Source: Anastrepha obliqua (Eukaryota; Arthropoda; Insecta; Diptera; Tephritidae). Taken from it: a stretch of DNA of 64,000 bases. The stretch spans positions 125,301,784-125,365,783 of the forward strand of contig NC_072893.1 of the NCBI RefSeq assembly GCF_027943255.1, in the 5' to 3' direction. Positions 35,246-47,419 of the stretch are shown in pieces. A model generated the notes under the pieces. That model saw only the letters and a list, made by a program, of their open reading frames with translations. It did not search any database and was not told the DNA's origin. The translations under genes and the position numbers were made by a program. Positions within the stretch are counted from its first letter, which is position 1; every line of letters begins with the position of its first letter.

Positions 35246-36689
35246 TTTTTCTCACTTTTCGCTAACCTTAATAAGATTTACTTTGTTTTTAACCAAAATT
35301 TATGTACTTTAATAGGCAAAGTTCGATTGCAAGCCTTTCAAGTTTACAGCCACAAATTTCGCTAATTAGGGGGAAAAAACTAGAAGGGTTTTCAAGATTA
35401 TCAGCCACAAATTGGATTAGCCGAAAGTCGTGAAATGCAAATTCAATACTCAAATAAACGCCCACGAAGTTTACGATAATCCAGGCGGGTTTAAGGGTAA
35501 CTTGCTGTGTCGTGAGCTCACGAGATTCTTATCTTTACTCACCACCAGTTTTGTTAATTCGTTAATCGCAATGCGAAAACTGGATAATCGCTTGCAATGC
35601 TCGACCTATGACGCGTCAAAGATGAGAGAGTGAGGTAAGTTGGCCGCTAGATGTAAAGCAGTCACTAGCTTGGGCTGCTAAAAATCATAAAAAGTTATGC
35701 CTTTAACTTGAAGAACTTTCACTTTTTTCGTCAACTTATGGAAATTGGGGTTTTACGCTTCAGTTAGCTGAGCCAATGCGTTCGCGGTTTATCGCAAAAT
35801 TTAACACTTCAACAGCGCCTGTTCACCTGTTGTGAAGTCCTAATCCACACTCCAGCTCCGTCACAGTTACTTGGCTGCAAGCGTACCACTTTTAGCTTCA
35901 GCGCCTTTTGCGTTGTTTTTGTGTTTTTTGTGTGTCAAGTGGCAACTCATTAGCTGGTGTTGCACTTCGCATGCGATTAACAAATCCATCTTCACACCAC
36001 CCGCGTACAACCGTTCCCACACTCCTGCAGGTGGAGTGCTTTAATTTTTTATTATTATTTTTTTTTGACGACCATACGGCAAAATAATTGGCTATAAAAA
36101 ATTAAGAAGTGGAAGGCAAAAAATAAGCAAATCGGGGGCGCAGGAAGTCAAAGCGTGTGGCAGTTGAGGAAAATACTCACGCACTTTGCTGATTAGCCCG
36201 CAATTTTAGCCACTTTGGCGCGCACTGAGGCCAGCTACGGAAATAAGGTGCGAATTTATTGTTGTACTGGCATTGTATGGCCGGCACCTGGCACCTAGCA
36301 TTTGCTATTTGGCATTTGGCACCTACTTGGTTGTGCTTGGTTTGTGCTTAGGACGCCGACTGGTGTGTGAGCGTGCAGCGCATGACGTCAGCCAGTGGAA
36401 AGTGGATTCAAGGTGGTTGTGCTCTTAAAGGGTACTTAATTTTAATTAGAAAACGATTGACGTCCAGTTTTTAGAAGGCATATTTTGATAGGGCATATTT
36501 AAAGTGGCGCTACTTTTGGCTGACAAACATTTTTCTAGCCCACTTGCTTTGTTTCAGTGTTTGAAAAAAGGCAAAATATTGCAAGATTTCTTTAAAGAGA
36601 GCCGGCAGCGCATTTTAAATTCAAGTCACAATATATCTATGAATGTAACTCAGGCTCTGCAAGAAACATTTATGCATCTATAGTCATCT
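35246..36689. other. Intergenic sequence, nothing recognised
   Basis: Moderately AT-rich, with a TTGGCA/CACCTGGCACC cluster at 36280-36330 and a T-run at 36050. No gene or transposon motif is evident. Confidence 0.4.
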
Positions 36690-37335
36690 GCTAGGATGGT
36701 AAGACTTATCATCAACGAAGGAAAAACCAAATATATGGAAGGTGCAGCGCACAACGCAACAGATAACTTACAAATCGGCAGCTATAGCTTTGAAATATAT
36801 TAGTCATTGAACTCAGGTACCTTGAAGTTGTGCTGAGCTCATAGGCTTTATTGTCATATAAGACTGGATACAAGCTGCACATAAATCTTACTTCGTGCAT
36901 GCAAAACTGATTAAGTTCGAGATTACTTTCTAGAAACCAGAAACTACGCCTGTACAAAACTGTCATAAGACCTACACTCACATAAGGGTGCCAAACTGTG
37001 GGTGCTGAAATCCAATGAAACCGATCAGAAATATTCTAAGAAGAGTATATGGATCTGTACGACTAGAAGACGGCACTTACAATGGTCGATACAACGAAGA
37101 GTTAGATACACTTATCAGTAGTGATAGAGCTATAAAAATGATCTACGAAAGAAATCCACAAGGCACCAGAGGAAGAGGCGGGTCGAGAAAATAATGGAGA
37201 GATGTTATTGAAGGCGACTTTGGAGCTATGAGCATAACTGATATCAAACGAAAAGCTGATGATCGAATTGCACCGAAAGCATTGGTTCACACCGAACTAT
37301 GGTGCTATGATGATGATGATGATGATGAAAGGAAA
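36690..37335 (+). mobile_element. RTE-like LINE fragment
   Basis: Plus-strand frames read INEGKTKYM and LQIGSYSFE, then NILRRVYGSVRLEDGTYNGR, RYNEELDTLI and SSDRAIKMIYERNPQG. These match the post-reverse-transcriptase region of RTE-like LINEs (N..KTKYM, then RRIFGP...G..RRR.N.EL). The first part corresponds to the palm end and the second to the connection region. Multiple stops are present. A (GAT)n run at 37307-37327 terminates it and may be its 3' tail. Confidence 0.65.
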
Positions 37336-37744
37336 ATTGTGTGTAATGGACGAAAGGTTGCATGACATTACTATACCTGAAAGGTATTTATTACGTCAAA
37401 CAAAAAGTTTAGAGTTTTTGCGCTACACTTCGACGGCAAAAATTACATAGATAGGATTTTAAATTAAAAATACGCCATCTTGTTTATTCAGAAAGCAATT
37501 CCATTTGTGAAAAAAACTTCTGCTGTATTCATAAAAAACATCACCTACTTTTTTCACAAGCATGTACCACAAAAAAGTAGCTGAAAATGGTCGCTTATAA
37601 GGACCCCTTAAGGACCACAAGTGGCGCCTAGATGTTAGTAGGGAATAATTCCTAGGCGGTAACTTTTTCCATATCGTCTTTGACATTCGCTAAGTAGACA
37701 CATGTTAAAATTATTGAAATTTATTATGAAAATGGTTGATCTTT
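37336..37744. other. Short intergenic spacer, nothing recognised
   Basis: No motif was identified. A minus-strand open frame at 37459-37686 has no recognisable domain. Confidence 0.4.
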
Positions 37745-38350
37745 AAGAGCAATATATCCCTCAGCAAACCGTTTCTGCTTGGGTGCTACCGCAGGTTTCA
37801 CTCTTGCAGACACCTGCTTGAGCCAGAGCCACCTCCCAGGCATCTCTGGAGACACCTCCTCATTTACGCCGACGGGATCCAGGACAAAACGAACAGACAT
37901 CTACTAGACCGGACAGTCTTTAGATAGACAATAAACGACATTCATCGAGAGACCATCACCGCTTTCTTAAGCTCCCGACCCCCGAATGCCGTTATCGGAG
38001 TCCAATCACCACCCATCGCAGACGAAGAGCTCCAGCTTCCCCGAGAGTCCCGCGTAACCTTGGCACAATTACGTTCTGAATACTGTAGCAGATTAAACTC
38101 CTACTTATCCAGAATTTACCCCGACATACTAAACATATGTCCTGCATGTGAAGCCACCCAGCACGACATTAACCACCTTTTCGCATGCCCCATTAAACCC
38201 TCTCATCTAGCATCCCTCTTCCTTTGGACACAACCTGTCGGAAACAGCAAGTTGCCTGGGCCTACCTTTAGATGAGGTAGACGAAGACGACCGGTGATAT
38301 ACACCACACTGACAAGGCTTAGTATTGCTGCTACAACAACAACAACAGCA
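37745..38350 (+). mobile_element. Jockey-like LINE 3'-end fragment
   Basis: The frames read NDIHRETITAFLSSRPPN, then LPRESRVTLAQLRSEYCSRL, and CPACEATQHDINHLFACPIK. This C-terminal block is typical of Jockey-type LINEs: LPR..R..L.QLRSG.C..L..Y..RI, then the C..C...H...HLF.C cluster. The last residues (about 38255-38290, in a shifted frame) continue GLPLDEVDEDDR. A (CAA)n tail closes the element at 38332-38350. The frame is broken once near the end. Confidence 0.8.
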
Positions 38351-39639
38351 ACATATCCCAATATTCGTGGTTTTAAAGGTTGGTAAAAAGATTTAGTAAG
38401 AATATTTAGTTAAAATATCCAGTTAAAAAAAACGTAAATGCTTTAAATTCACGTGTGCTCGTCCACAGGGCCCTCTTTTAATCATAATTAAATTCATATA
38501 CATATACATATCTTTTTCCTTTATTTAATTAAAAAAAGGTAATTCATGGGTGCTCAGTGGGATCTCTTTTAATTATAAACAAAATTAACTTTAATGATTA
38601 AAGCGCTTTTGTCTGTCAGAAAAACGGTATTGTTTTTCCAGAAAAGATTTTTTTTGTATTATTTTTTGGTTGTTATTGTTTTTGCTTTTTGTTTATATTT
38701 TCCTAAGCCCCCATAGTTGACGAAATTCCATCACAACTTGCGGCTTGAGCAATTAAAAGCCCATAGAAAATTAATAAAAATTAATTCTAATTAATTGCAT
38801 CTCCTCCTATGCATTTGCAAGCCCCATTCGCTCGCCTTCACAAACATTTTATTCACAGACTCATCAATTTTACTCATTACTTTAAACAATCCATCTAATT
38901 TTTGTATGCGCATTAGCATCCCCTAAAAAGTGTCAACCCACACAACGCACACCTACACACACACAAATTAAATTAACTGCTAAACGGCACGCTTCATTGG
39001 TCAATTTACGCACACACAACGCCGTTTACAGTTAACCGACCAACTGACTCTTACAACCGCCTGCTGCTACTCGCTACACTGTCACATTGACTGGTGGTTG
39101 TGCCGCACATACACATACACCCAAACTCAAGTGTTTGCTATACTCGTACGCGTATTTTCTTGTCTTGCCAAAAGCAAGTAATGCTTTGTCAGCTGAGCAA
39201 GTCATAAATTTCCTAATCAATTGAGTGTTAAATGTCATTGCAACAGCAAGCGCATGGTTTTTTTTTATTTCGCCATAAACGACGGCCCAAAACATCAGCA
39301 GTTATGGCAATTTGCGCCTTTCAAATTTATTTGTATTTTTTCGCTTTTTCCGTAACACATTTCTTTTTTTTTGTTTTTGGTTAATTTTGACAGGCTTTTG
39401 GGTAGATTGTTGAGCAACTTTTTATTATTACAAGACTGTAATTTTTTATTGTTATTATTGCCCTTTTTCGTTGCAAACTGGCTTGTCGGCTCAAGATGTA
39501 TGCAAGTAGTAGCAAAAGCAACGAAGAAATGGGATTGAAATAATTGAATGTCCTGAGTTTATTTAAAGAGGCTCCTACACCTATGTCCAGATTAATAGCA
39601 GAGCGGCATATTGAGAAATACTCAAAATAGTACTTATTA
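38351..39639. other. Intergenic sequence with an ATTA/TAAT-rich patch
   Basis: 38440-38600 holds two diverged copies of a GTGCTC...CTCTTTTAATYATAA segment about 110 bases apart. 38770-38800 contains several TAAT/ATTA cores in a row. CA-rich sequence lies at 38940-39020. No gene is recognised. Confidence 0.4.
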
Positions 39640-40135
39640 AAATTCATTTAAAATCATTACCCTATATTTCAGACAGCAGAATGAATATTTATACAAAGTT
39701 CTATAATCATAGCCAGTTAAGACATTTATAATATTAAATAAATCTAACGTCTTTTCACCAAAATACTCTAAACGAATTTTTCTATAAACGGCGAATTGGA
39801 TTCTTTCAGGGACACCTAAGCTACAAACTGTACAGGCGATTGGAAGGACATTCTTAAAAGGTCTCGCATTTAGGTTAAGAATACTTCGCTTCTCACGATA
39901 AATTAAGTTAATAGCGTAAGCAGGAGTCAGAATGAGACGATTTGTGTGCTAACTTAACTATCATCACTGATAGATTTAATATCTCTAAGTGCTAAGTTAG
40001 CACACAAATCGTGTGATTCTGATTTAGTAGCAGAGTCGAGAAAAGCAGGAAGTTTTTTATTCTTAAGATTATCTGAAAAACGAAGATATGAGCACAGCCA
40101 GGGACTCAGGAGTAGAAGCATTAAGAGACTCCATA
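39640..40135 (-). mobile_element. LINE 3'-end fragment (unknown clade)
   Basis: Minus-strand frames read LNARPFKNVLPIACTVCSLG, RIQFAVYRKIRLEYFG and NVLTGYDYRTLYKYS. The layout, a Cys-X2-Cys knuckle, then a conserved YR, then INVLNG..., parallels the tail at 49840-50070 (MCNLGELENIAHFLARCPIL). Both therefore probably come from the same LINE type. Frameshifts are present. The near-perfect hairpin at 39927-40022 lies within it. Confidence 0.5.
39927..40022. repeat. Near-perfect inverted repeat, 30-bp arms, 36-base loop
   Basis: The left arm 39927-39956 and the reverse complement of 39993-40022 agree at 28 of 30 positions, sharing GATTTGTGTGCTAACTTA without mismatch. The loop carries its own small stem (CTATCA ... 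TGATAG). The size (96 bases) and pairing are those of a microRNA precursor or a tiny foldback element. It sits in LINE-derived sequence, so a local inverted duplication is the simplest origin. Confidence 0.85.
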
Positions 40136-40480
40136 CATATGTAACATTAGCGAGATATCCTTCCCTTTTTTACCCAAGGAACGTCGAGGCGTATAGTTTC
40201 CCAGCAAGAATGCACGGAAGTCTGTGACTTGGCAGATTAAAACATCACATGACAAAAAATTTAACTTTGCAGTTTCATAGCTCATTGAATTTTAGCTTAA
40301 TAAAGTTCAAGTCTGAAGTGGCCAACAAATCGCTTAAATTTTTCCAAATCATTTTGCTAGCGGTCTTGTGACGTTATTCGTTATATAGAAGAAACACTTT
40401 TTTAAAAATAATTGCGATTTTTGAGGCGCCCTAGACTGGCATATTATTACTTTAGAATTTAATGGGCTACAAAACTGCAT
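40136..40480. other. Spacer between LINE fragments, nothing recognised
   Basis: No motif seen; AT-rich with no maintained frame. Confidence 0.4.
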
Positions 40481-42605
40481 GGTTGGTTGGTTGGTTGGTT
40501 AAAGTGGTGATTCTTCCAGAATCCAACTAGCGCTTCCGCGCCATTTTGTTGCCACATCCTCGTTACCAACTTTTTTAACGGTTATTTGCAGCATAACTAT
40601 ATCCAGTCTGTGCGGTTAAGGAACCTTATTAGGTTGTTAACGTCTAAGCCAGATAGTTGTTCGAGATTCTCGAACAGCGGTTGGCCCAGGGTTAACATTC
40701 TGTACTTCCATAGGGCAGGGCATTCACAGAGGAAATGGAAGATTGTCTCCTTTTTCTCCGGTTGTTTGCAACTGTGACAGTATGTATTGTGAGGGATACC
40801 CATTTTGGATGCTTGTTCTCCGATAGACCAAAAGCCAGTTATGACTTCCGTTAGTCTCCAGGCGTCCCGTCGTTTCATTCTTATTAATGCCGACGATTGC
40901 TTGAGGTTGTAGGTGGGCCATAACGTTCTGCTAATTTTGCATTTCGTCGGGACTTTCCACCTACAGTCTGCGATTCGGAGGTATTTTTGGGAAATTGTGC
41001 TCTTGACTGCGCCTAATGGTGTGAGTACCGATTCTGCAAGAGCGTTATTCATGGCAGATCCCCCTCTTGCCTGTTCATCTGCTTTTTCGTTACCTTCAAT
41101 GTTCCGATGTCCCGGGACCCAGATTAAGGTAACTTTATGGTCACTCAAGATGGTGAGGCTATTCCTACTTTGTTCCACCACTTTGAAGGTTGTTGTAGCC
41201 GAACACAGTGCCTGGATTGCAGCTTGGCTATCCGAGAGAATAGCGATATTACCCTTAAAAGAGAAATCTGCGATTAGTAGCCTACAGGCTTCCCCAATTT
41301 ACTTCCGCCTGGAAGACACTGCTGGTATTAGGGAGACGAACAGATTTCTCAATTTTAAGTCTGTGAGAATATATACCAGCTCCAACACCGCAGCCCATTT
41401 TACTTCCATCCGTATAGACTGTAGTGTCGAAGTTGTTTAGAGAGAATCCCTTATTCCATTCTTCCTTAGTTGGAAAGAGAGTGGAAAAATTGCTATTGAA
41501 AGTTACCGTCGGGACGATGTAGTCAGTTCTCACCGAGATTAACTGAGTTTGTCGCAATAATAGACTAGCATGACCATAAGTTTTTTCTCTCCAGCGACCC
41601 GCTTCGTTTAACCTAAATGCACTCATGGTTGCCGTCTTATTAATATGTAGGTCTATTGGAATAACGTGTGTCAGTGCATTGAGAGCCTCTCTAGGACATG
41701 ATCTGATTGCACCGACCGTTATTGCACATGCTGATCTTTGTATTCTGCCGAGTAGTTTGGTATTGTACTCTCTCCCTAGAGCCTTCCACCAAACTACCGA
41801 ACCATACGATAGAATAGGTCGTATAACCGTCTTATACAGCCATAATGTATGCTTAGGTTGAAGACCCCATTTTCTTCCAAGCATACGTTTACAGGCATAT
41901 AAAGCAATTTCTGCCTTCCTTAACCGTTCTTCAACATTTAATTTCCAGCTTAGTTTGGAGTCCAGAATTACCCCTAAGTACTTTGCGCTGGGTGATAGTG
42001 AGAGTGTTTGTCCGTTAATATTTGGTAGGGTAAAAGTTGGTACCTTATATCTGGTGGTGAAAAGCATAAGCTCTGTTTTACGTGGGTTTAAACCTAGGCC
42101 ACAGCCTGTGGCCCAAGAGTTAAGCTCGCCTAATGCCCTTTGGATGATCCCACTGATCGTATTAGGACACAGTCCTGACGTCATTAACACCACATCATCA
42201 GCGTACGCCACCGCTTTTACCCCACCTCTATTAAGTTTTGTTAGGACTTTGCTAATAACGCATAACCAGAGAAGTGGAGACAATACTCCCCCCTGTGGGG
42301 TGCCTCTGTGGACCTTCTTGGTTATACTGATATTACCCATATTAGCTTTGATGATCCTGGTTTCTAGCATAGAGATGACCCAATTACTGATGCAATTGTC
42401 CACCTCTAAGTCTATCAACGCCCGGCACTTCCTATATCCAAGAATGCCGCCATGGTATAATGTTTGTTCTCTAGAGAGCCCTCTATTGTTCGGATTACCT
42501 CGTGAAGCGCTGTCTCCGTAGATTTGCCTTTAAGGCACGCATGTTGTGCAGTAGATATACCAGAGCTCTCCAAAGAGCTTCTAAGATATACTGCATACTC
42601 AGAAT
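40481..42605 (-). mobile_element. RNase H-bearing LINE (LOA/I-like), 5'-truncated, nearly intact
   Basis: Minus-strand reading begins in the reverse transcriptase domain (STAQHACLKGKSTETALHEV, AAFLDI). It passes through the Gly-rich motif HRGTPQGGVLSPLLW and the catalytic AVAYADDVVLM near 42210. The thumb (KYLGVILDSKLSW) follows, then an RNase H domain: YTDGSK, FQAEV, ILSDSQAAIQAL and WVPGHRNIEGNEKAD. A Cys/His tail (YCHSCKQPEKKETIFHFLCE) ends at a TAG at 40597-40599. One frameshift near 41300, at FQAEV, divides it into two long frames of 378 and 194 codons. A frameshift or stop also lies near 42420. The 3' end is (AACC)n on the minus strand, seen as GGTTGGTTGG at 40481-40500. This is the best preserved LINE in the window. 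It lacks the 5' ORF and endonuclease. Confidence 0.9.
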
Positions 42606-42859
42606 TGTTCTAGAAAATTTCTCGTTCGACAAAAAAATTTTAATTTTGATTACATTTTTTTTTTAATTTTGTGCAAAATTAGTTACATGGTTTTTGTAGT
42701 AGTAAGAACCATATTTTTGAAAAACAAAAAATTTAATTAAAAAAAATTCCCAAGATATTCTTAATATTTGGGCATAAAACTTGATGCCAAGCTGCTCTAG
42801 AAAGCTTATGTTAAGAAAAAACAAGAAGAGTTTGACTTCAAATAAAATAAGCTAAATTA
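42606..42859. other. AT-rich spacer, nothing recognised
   Basis: AT-rich, with no feature beyond A/T runs. Confidence 0.4.
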
Positions 42860-43130
42860 TCTCATTGGTAGACGTTCAAGCTTATCAACGCGCAACAAAT
42901 TACTTATTTACAAACAAACAATGTGGCCGGTTTGGAATACAATTTTGGGGATGCTCTAGCCAAAGGTACATCACCTCTATCCGACGTCTGCAAACCAAAA
43001 TCCGGCGGATCATGGTAAACGCGCGATACTATATAATGAATAGCGACCTTCATCGACCTAGCTTTCAGAGACGAGACTAAACTACTATGATATCAGTCAG
43101 GCTGTGCTCGAAAGCCTTAGCAGATATGAC
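42860..43130 (+). mobile_element. Jockey-clade LINE fragment
   Basis: The frame reads GIQFWGCSSQRYITSIRRLQ, then KIRRIMVNARYYIMNSDLHRP. This is the post-RT segment of Jockey/TART-like LINEs (YGIQLWG.AS.S.I...QR.Q.K.LR.I..APWYV.N..IHRDL). It is a short internal piece without either end of the element. Confidence 0.7.
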
Positions 43131-43339
43131 ATTACAATACTGTGCCAATGCAGGCTGCAGTCAGCGCAGTTGTTAAAGCTATACCGGTGGTGGGTTTTTA
43201 AAGCTGACTTGAGGAACTATTCATAAAGTCTTCTATTTACAATCTAAATCTTTGAAAACTTCAATTTAAAAATAAAAATCGGTCAGTCATAAATTTTAAA
43301 AGCGCGAATTTTGCAACAGAAAAATTTTTTGTGAACACC

Positions 43340-43975
43340 ACAAGCCAGAAATGTATCTTGGAGTGCTTGAGAGAAAGATTCTGCAGAAGATTTTTGGACC
43401 TTTGCGCATTGGTGAGGGCGAGTATCGTAGGCGATTGAACGATGAGCTAAAGGATTTTCCAATAACAGGTGTTAGGTGTTAAACAGAAGAGATGATTAAC
43501 GATATTTTATGGCCGGAATTGGTTGGTATTGATCTGGACAACGTTTATTTTCAACAAGGCGGCGCTACGGCCCACACAAGCAACGAAACCACTAATCTTT
43601 TACGGGAAAAGTTTCCGGACCGTGTTATTTATCGAAAATGTGATCACAATGGGCCACTGAGATCTTGTCATTTAACACCTTGTGACTTTTTTCTTTGGGG
43701 CCACGTGAAGGTCTATTGCAACAGCTCAGGGTCGATTCAAGGCCTCAAAGATGAAATTCGTGAGGCTATCAAGCACATAGGGCAGCCACTTTGCAATTCG
43801 GTTATGCCCAAATTTTATGAAAAGGATGTTGTCATGTAAGCGTGGTCGTGGTGGTCATTTTCCTCATGTTATTTTCCACTATTAACGACATGCCTTCCTC
43901 TTTATAATGAAATAAACATCCGATCATTTATATTAAAAAGTAGCATTTTTGTTTGAATATCAAAATAACACCTCT
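43340..43975 (+). mobile_element. Mariner-like transposase, C-terminal half
   Basis: A 115-codon frame (43492-43839) carries ELVGIDLDNVYFQQGGATAH. The second catalytic Asp of the usual QQDGATAH is changed to Gly. It goes on to PLRSCHLTPCDFFLWGHVK, with the third catalytic acid in CDFFLWG, and a helical tail (GLKDEIREAIKHIGQP). It ends GAATATCAAAATAACACCTC at about 43957-43976, a terminus typical of this transposon family. The N-terminal half is absent. 43349-43480 instead reads VLERKILQKIFGPLRIGEGE and YRRRLNDEL, an RTE-like LINE piece directly upstream. Confidence 0.75.
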
Positions 43976-43984
43976 TATTGGAAA

Positions 43985-44335
43985 ACCCTTTATTGGAGCC
44001 TTTACGACGACATAGACATAGCGCAGCGAATAAAGATCCAGCGGCTACGCTGGCTGGGTCATGTCGTCAAAATGGATACAAACGCTCCAGCGCTCAAAGT
44101 ATTCGATGCAATGCGACATCAGCTGGTGGCAGTAGAGGAAGAGGAAGGCTTCCTCTGCGTTGGAAAAATCAGGTGGAGAAGGACTTGGCTTCAGTTGGAC
44201 GCACCAAGTGTGCCGGTTAGCAGGAGAAAGAAATGGCTGGCGCGCTTTGTTAGACTCGGCCAGAATCGGGTAAGCGGTTATCGCGCCAATCAAGAAGCCA
44301 GAAGAGGCGGTCGGCGTTTGAGCGAAACTTACTTA
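43985..44335 (+). mobile_element. RTE-like LINE 3'-end fragment
   Basis: The frame reads DDIDIAQRIKIQRLRWLGHV, VKMDTNAPALKVFDA, and in a shifted frame RGRLPLRWKNQVEKDLASVG. This is the tail that closes RTE-like LINEs. It is the same family as 5500-5950, on the opposite strand. It abuts the mariner-like terminus within 10 bases, so one may have inserted at the edge of the other. Confidence 0.72.
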
Positions 44336-46329
44336 TAGCAGGTGCTGTGGTGGTTTCACACCGCTGACGCAGTAATATAAATAATCCGTCAACCGCCCAA
44401 CTGACACAGAAGGCGTAGTTCGTAGACTTAGACGTAGACTTTCGTTTTTCTTAAGCACCGAAATATCTGAAAAAAGGTCTCGTTCTAAGAGCGATCATCT
44501 TTCGATCACCTTTCGACAGGCCCTAAGAGTACATTTCTGCCATTTGAGGACAGCACAAAACCACAAGGCTCTCCATTTGTAAGAGAAATTCAAGAGGCAC
44601 GCCAAAAATTGGTGGAGAATCTCGTCCTCCAAACTTAACCGGCATTCATTACTATTGAAACTTTTTAGGTAGAACAATTTAATTTGCCTCTGGTAGTGAT
44701 TACCTCAAGCTTTATTACAAAATCCAAACTGCAGCACACAAACAAGTAATGATAATAAATGGAAAGAGTAGAGAAATGGAAAATCAGTGAAATGGAAGAG
44801 TAGAAAAAAGCAATGAGCGAAAAAACGCTTGTCCGTAGACCGCCAACATCGAGCCATATTGGCTTAGAAAATATTCTTATTGTAACAATGATGATTTACG
44901 AAGAGAGTTGAAGCTAAGAATGTGTTTACGGTCATGCCCCAGCACATGAAAGCGCGATTGAGCAACGAACAGACCTAGAATGTGAGACGCTCAAAGGCAA
45001 AAAGCTCCACCAAGGGACCAGATGTCGGTATTCAGAGTCTGAAGGCGGGGGAGAATAGCATAATATGGATGCTGGCGGATTTGTGAGCGCCCAAGTGAGT
45101 GATTGCATGAATAGTTGAATAGATGCATGGACGACGACGATGAGAGTTATGCCAACTAGAAGCATACATACACATACAAACAGCATAAATAACGAAGCTC
45201 CGTATACACCACTCACACTGTCGCAACACCAACGAGTTGACAACAGATGCAAATCGCACAATTTGTGTCCAACTACTTGCGTCCACCGAGCCGGCAACGA
45301 CAATAGCCGCAACAACAACAAACTGGCGACACATTCAAATATCGCTCGCAAACATGTACACAAATTTGTGTGTGTTGCTGGCTTCTCTTTTATGACGTAC
45401 GTGCATATGTCTCACACGCTCATGCAGAGGTCACCTTTGAGGCTGACTAGCCCACATTAGTCACCGACACGCGCACTCGCACTATCATTGCTACTGTCAC
45501 TATCGAGGCCTGCCGCTTGCGCCTTCCCATGCCAGTCTGTCCACCCGAACCACCTCTGCCCGTTCTGTCAATCTATGCATGCCATTACAATTGACAAACT
45601 CCGACATCTGTTCCAACAATCCTTGAACGGGTTGTGGTGTCTCGCCTATTGGTCATATGCTTTTTTGAACGCCTTCGCCATCGCCTTCGCCTGCAACTTC
45701 GTCGTTTGTGGTACGGAAATTTGACGCAAAGCGCATTCCCAGCACGCCTGAATACATCCGGCTAGCATCCTCTCGGCTCATTGCCGCAGTCTCATTCTCT
45801 GATATTCTTTGGATTACGTAGTTATGCTGCGCTAGTATTATGACTGTATTTTGTGTGTTTGAAGTCAATTTCATTTGGTAGCTCATCTTACAGAAAAAAT
45901 ATATAGTGCATGCACACACACATAAATACCTACATGCATACTAAACTGCCTTGTGTACAAATTTGAAGCATGTCTGGTGGATCCCACAAAGCTCTACTAC
46001 TTCCCATGCATGTGTAAGCGGTTGTCACAGCAAATCCTTGAGTAATATGAGTATATGTGTATGTATGTCTGTATGTATGTATGTATGTGTTTGCGCCATT
46101 TTGTCGGTTTTTGGCTAAGCCATCAAATCACTTTGCATTTCATCCAAAAAAGACCAAAAGGCAATCTTCTACTCGTATACCAGCTGTGGTACACTCAATA
46201 AACGAACCCAGTGGCTTCTTTGACAGAATAGTGGATAGAATTCCGCTCTATACATTAGAACTGATTTTAACAAATTGAAATAGCTTCACATTTTCTTAGA
46301 AATTAGCGGGAGCTTCGTACAGATCTCTC
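44336..46329. other. Intergenic sequence, no gene recognised
   Basis: Overlapping open frames on both strands at 44930-45460 lack any family motif and cover CA-rich, moderately complex DNA. A (TGTA)n patch occurs at 46052-46087. Confidence 0.4.
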
Positions 46330-46985
46330 CATTCGCAAACTGGAATTTGAAGGTTATGCTAGGGCAATCTTTCCAAGCAGGCTGGATCGGAAGGAAGGAA
46401 GGAAGGTTTTCTCTAAGCCATCTAATATTTCAGTCTCCTTTAAACTGCCGAAAAGTAGTAGTGTTTTTCAAGCAGAGGTCTTCACGATCCTGCAGACAAG
46501 CAAAATGCTTAGGATTCGCTGTTGAGATGGAGACGTAAATATCTTTTCCGATAGCTGCGATAAGGCCCTGTCGTCGCGATGTTACAGATATTTTCTGGTC
46601 AACTCCTGTAAGAAGGAGATCAAATGTCTCGAATGTCCAGCAAAAATTTCTCTTATCTGGGTTCCAGGGCATAGGTACCTAGAGGGAAATGAAATTGCCG
46701 ATAAACTTGCCAGCACCCCCTTCCTGACAGAACCGGTTTAGTTGTCCCCATCTCAGACATTGGTGTCTCCTTGACCGTTGTTATATATGACTCTGATTCA
46801 TTTTAGAATAAATAAATTTCGGGAAAATAGCATCAGAACCTTGTCGGTAAACGCACTCCATATTTACATATTGTTGTTTTTGTTTTAGCAGCACATAACA
46901 TACTTTTGAGGAAAGCTCGCTCCCATGACTGTGGGCTATATGCTACCGGAGCGATCCAAATTTAACTGAATACGGCCAAAGACTT
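46330..46985 (+). mobile_element. RNase H domain fragment of a LINE
   Basis: Across frames it reads SSVFQAEVFTI, NIFSDSCDKAL, then ISLIWVPGHRYLEGNEIADK. These are the Glu, Asp and Asp positions of LINE RNase H in the right order and spacing. A frameshift and stops interrupt it. The last acceptable similarity fades near 46985. Confidence 0.72.
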
Positions 46986-47345
46986 CTTAATGTCATCATC
47001 ATCATATTCAGGTTGCGTTACAGCTCGAGGTGAACTTTAACTACATGAACTAGCCTTCACCAAATTACACGATTCAACTCAGCAGACCAGCAGTTAGTTA
47101 TGTATTTTCAGTTCTTGATATCTTTGATGACGTCATTGAGCCAACGTTTCCTAGGTCTTCCATCACATCTAGAGGCCAGTGCGTTGTATTTCAAGAAGGG
47201 TTTTTGGGGACGTTCTCATGCGCTTGAGATGACCTAACCATGTGGAGATGACCTAACGCTGTGATTTGACGAACTTAACGCCTCTTCCCCTTTGCAAATC
47301 CGCAGCAGATCCATGTTATATCGGATTCTTTATGTATAGTACATC
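46986..47345 (-). mobile_element. LINE 3'-end fragment
   Basis: The minus strand reads HLKRMRTSPKTLL and later RKRWLNDVIKDIKN-like segments around the WKT/ETLAQ region. This follows the tail layout of RTE/Jockey LINEs (GH..RM..., then PRKRW.D.V..DI). The match is short and broken. Confidence 0.45.
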
Positions 47346-47419
47346 ATCTTATCCGCCAGCATTCACGGAAGACACTCAAAGACTACATACGAGGAGAAAA
47401 GTATTTACTTCATCTAGCT

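Noticed and set aside
37307..37327. GAT repeat as a coding acidic tract
   Set aside because: It follows a broken LINE fragment and is better explained as its tail microsatellite.
41955..42521. 188-codon plus-strand open frame (also 40913-41440)
   Set aside because: It is antisense to the LINE reverse transcriptase/RNase H frames, which carry the catalytic motifs; it is a shadow.
43492..43839. Functional host-domesticated transposase
   Set aside because: Only the C-terminal half is present and the second catalytic Asp is Gly, with no upstream exon or conserved start.
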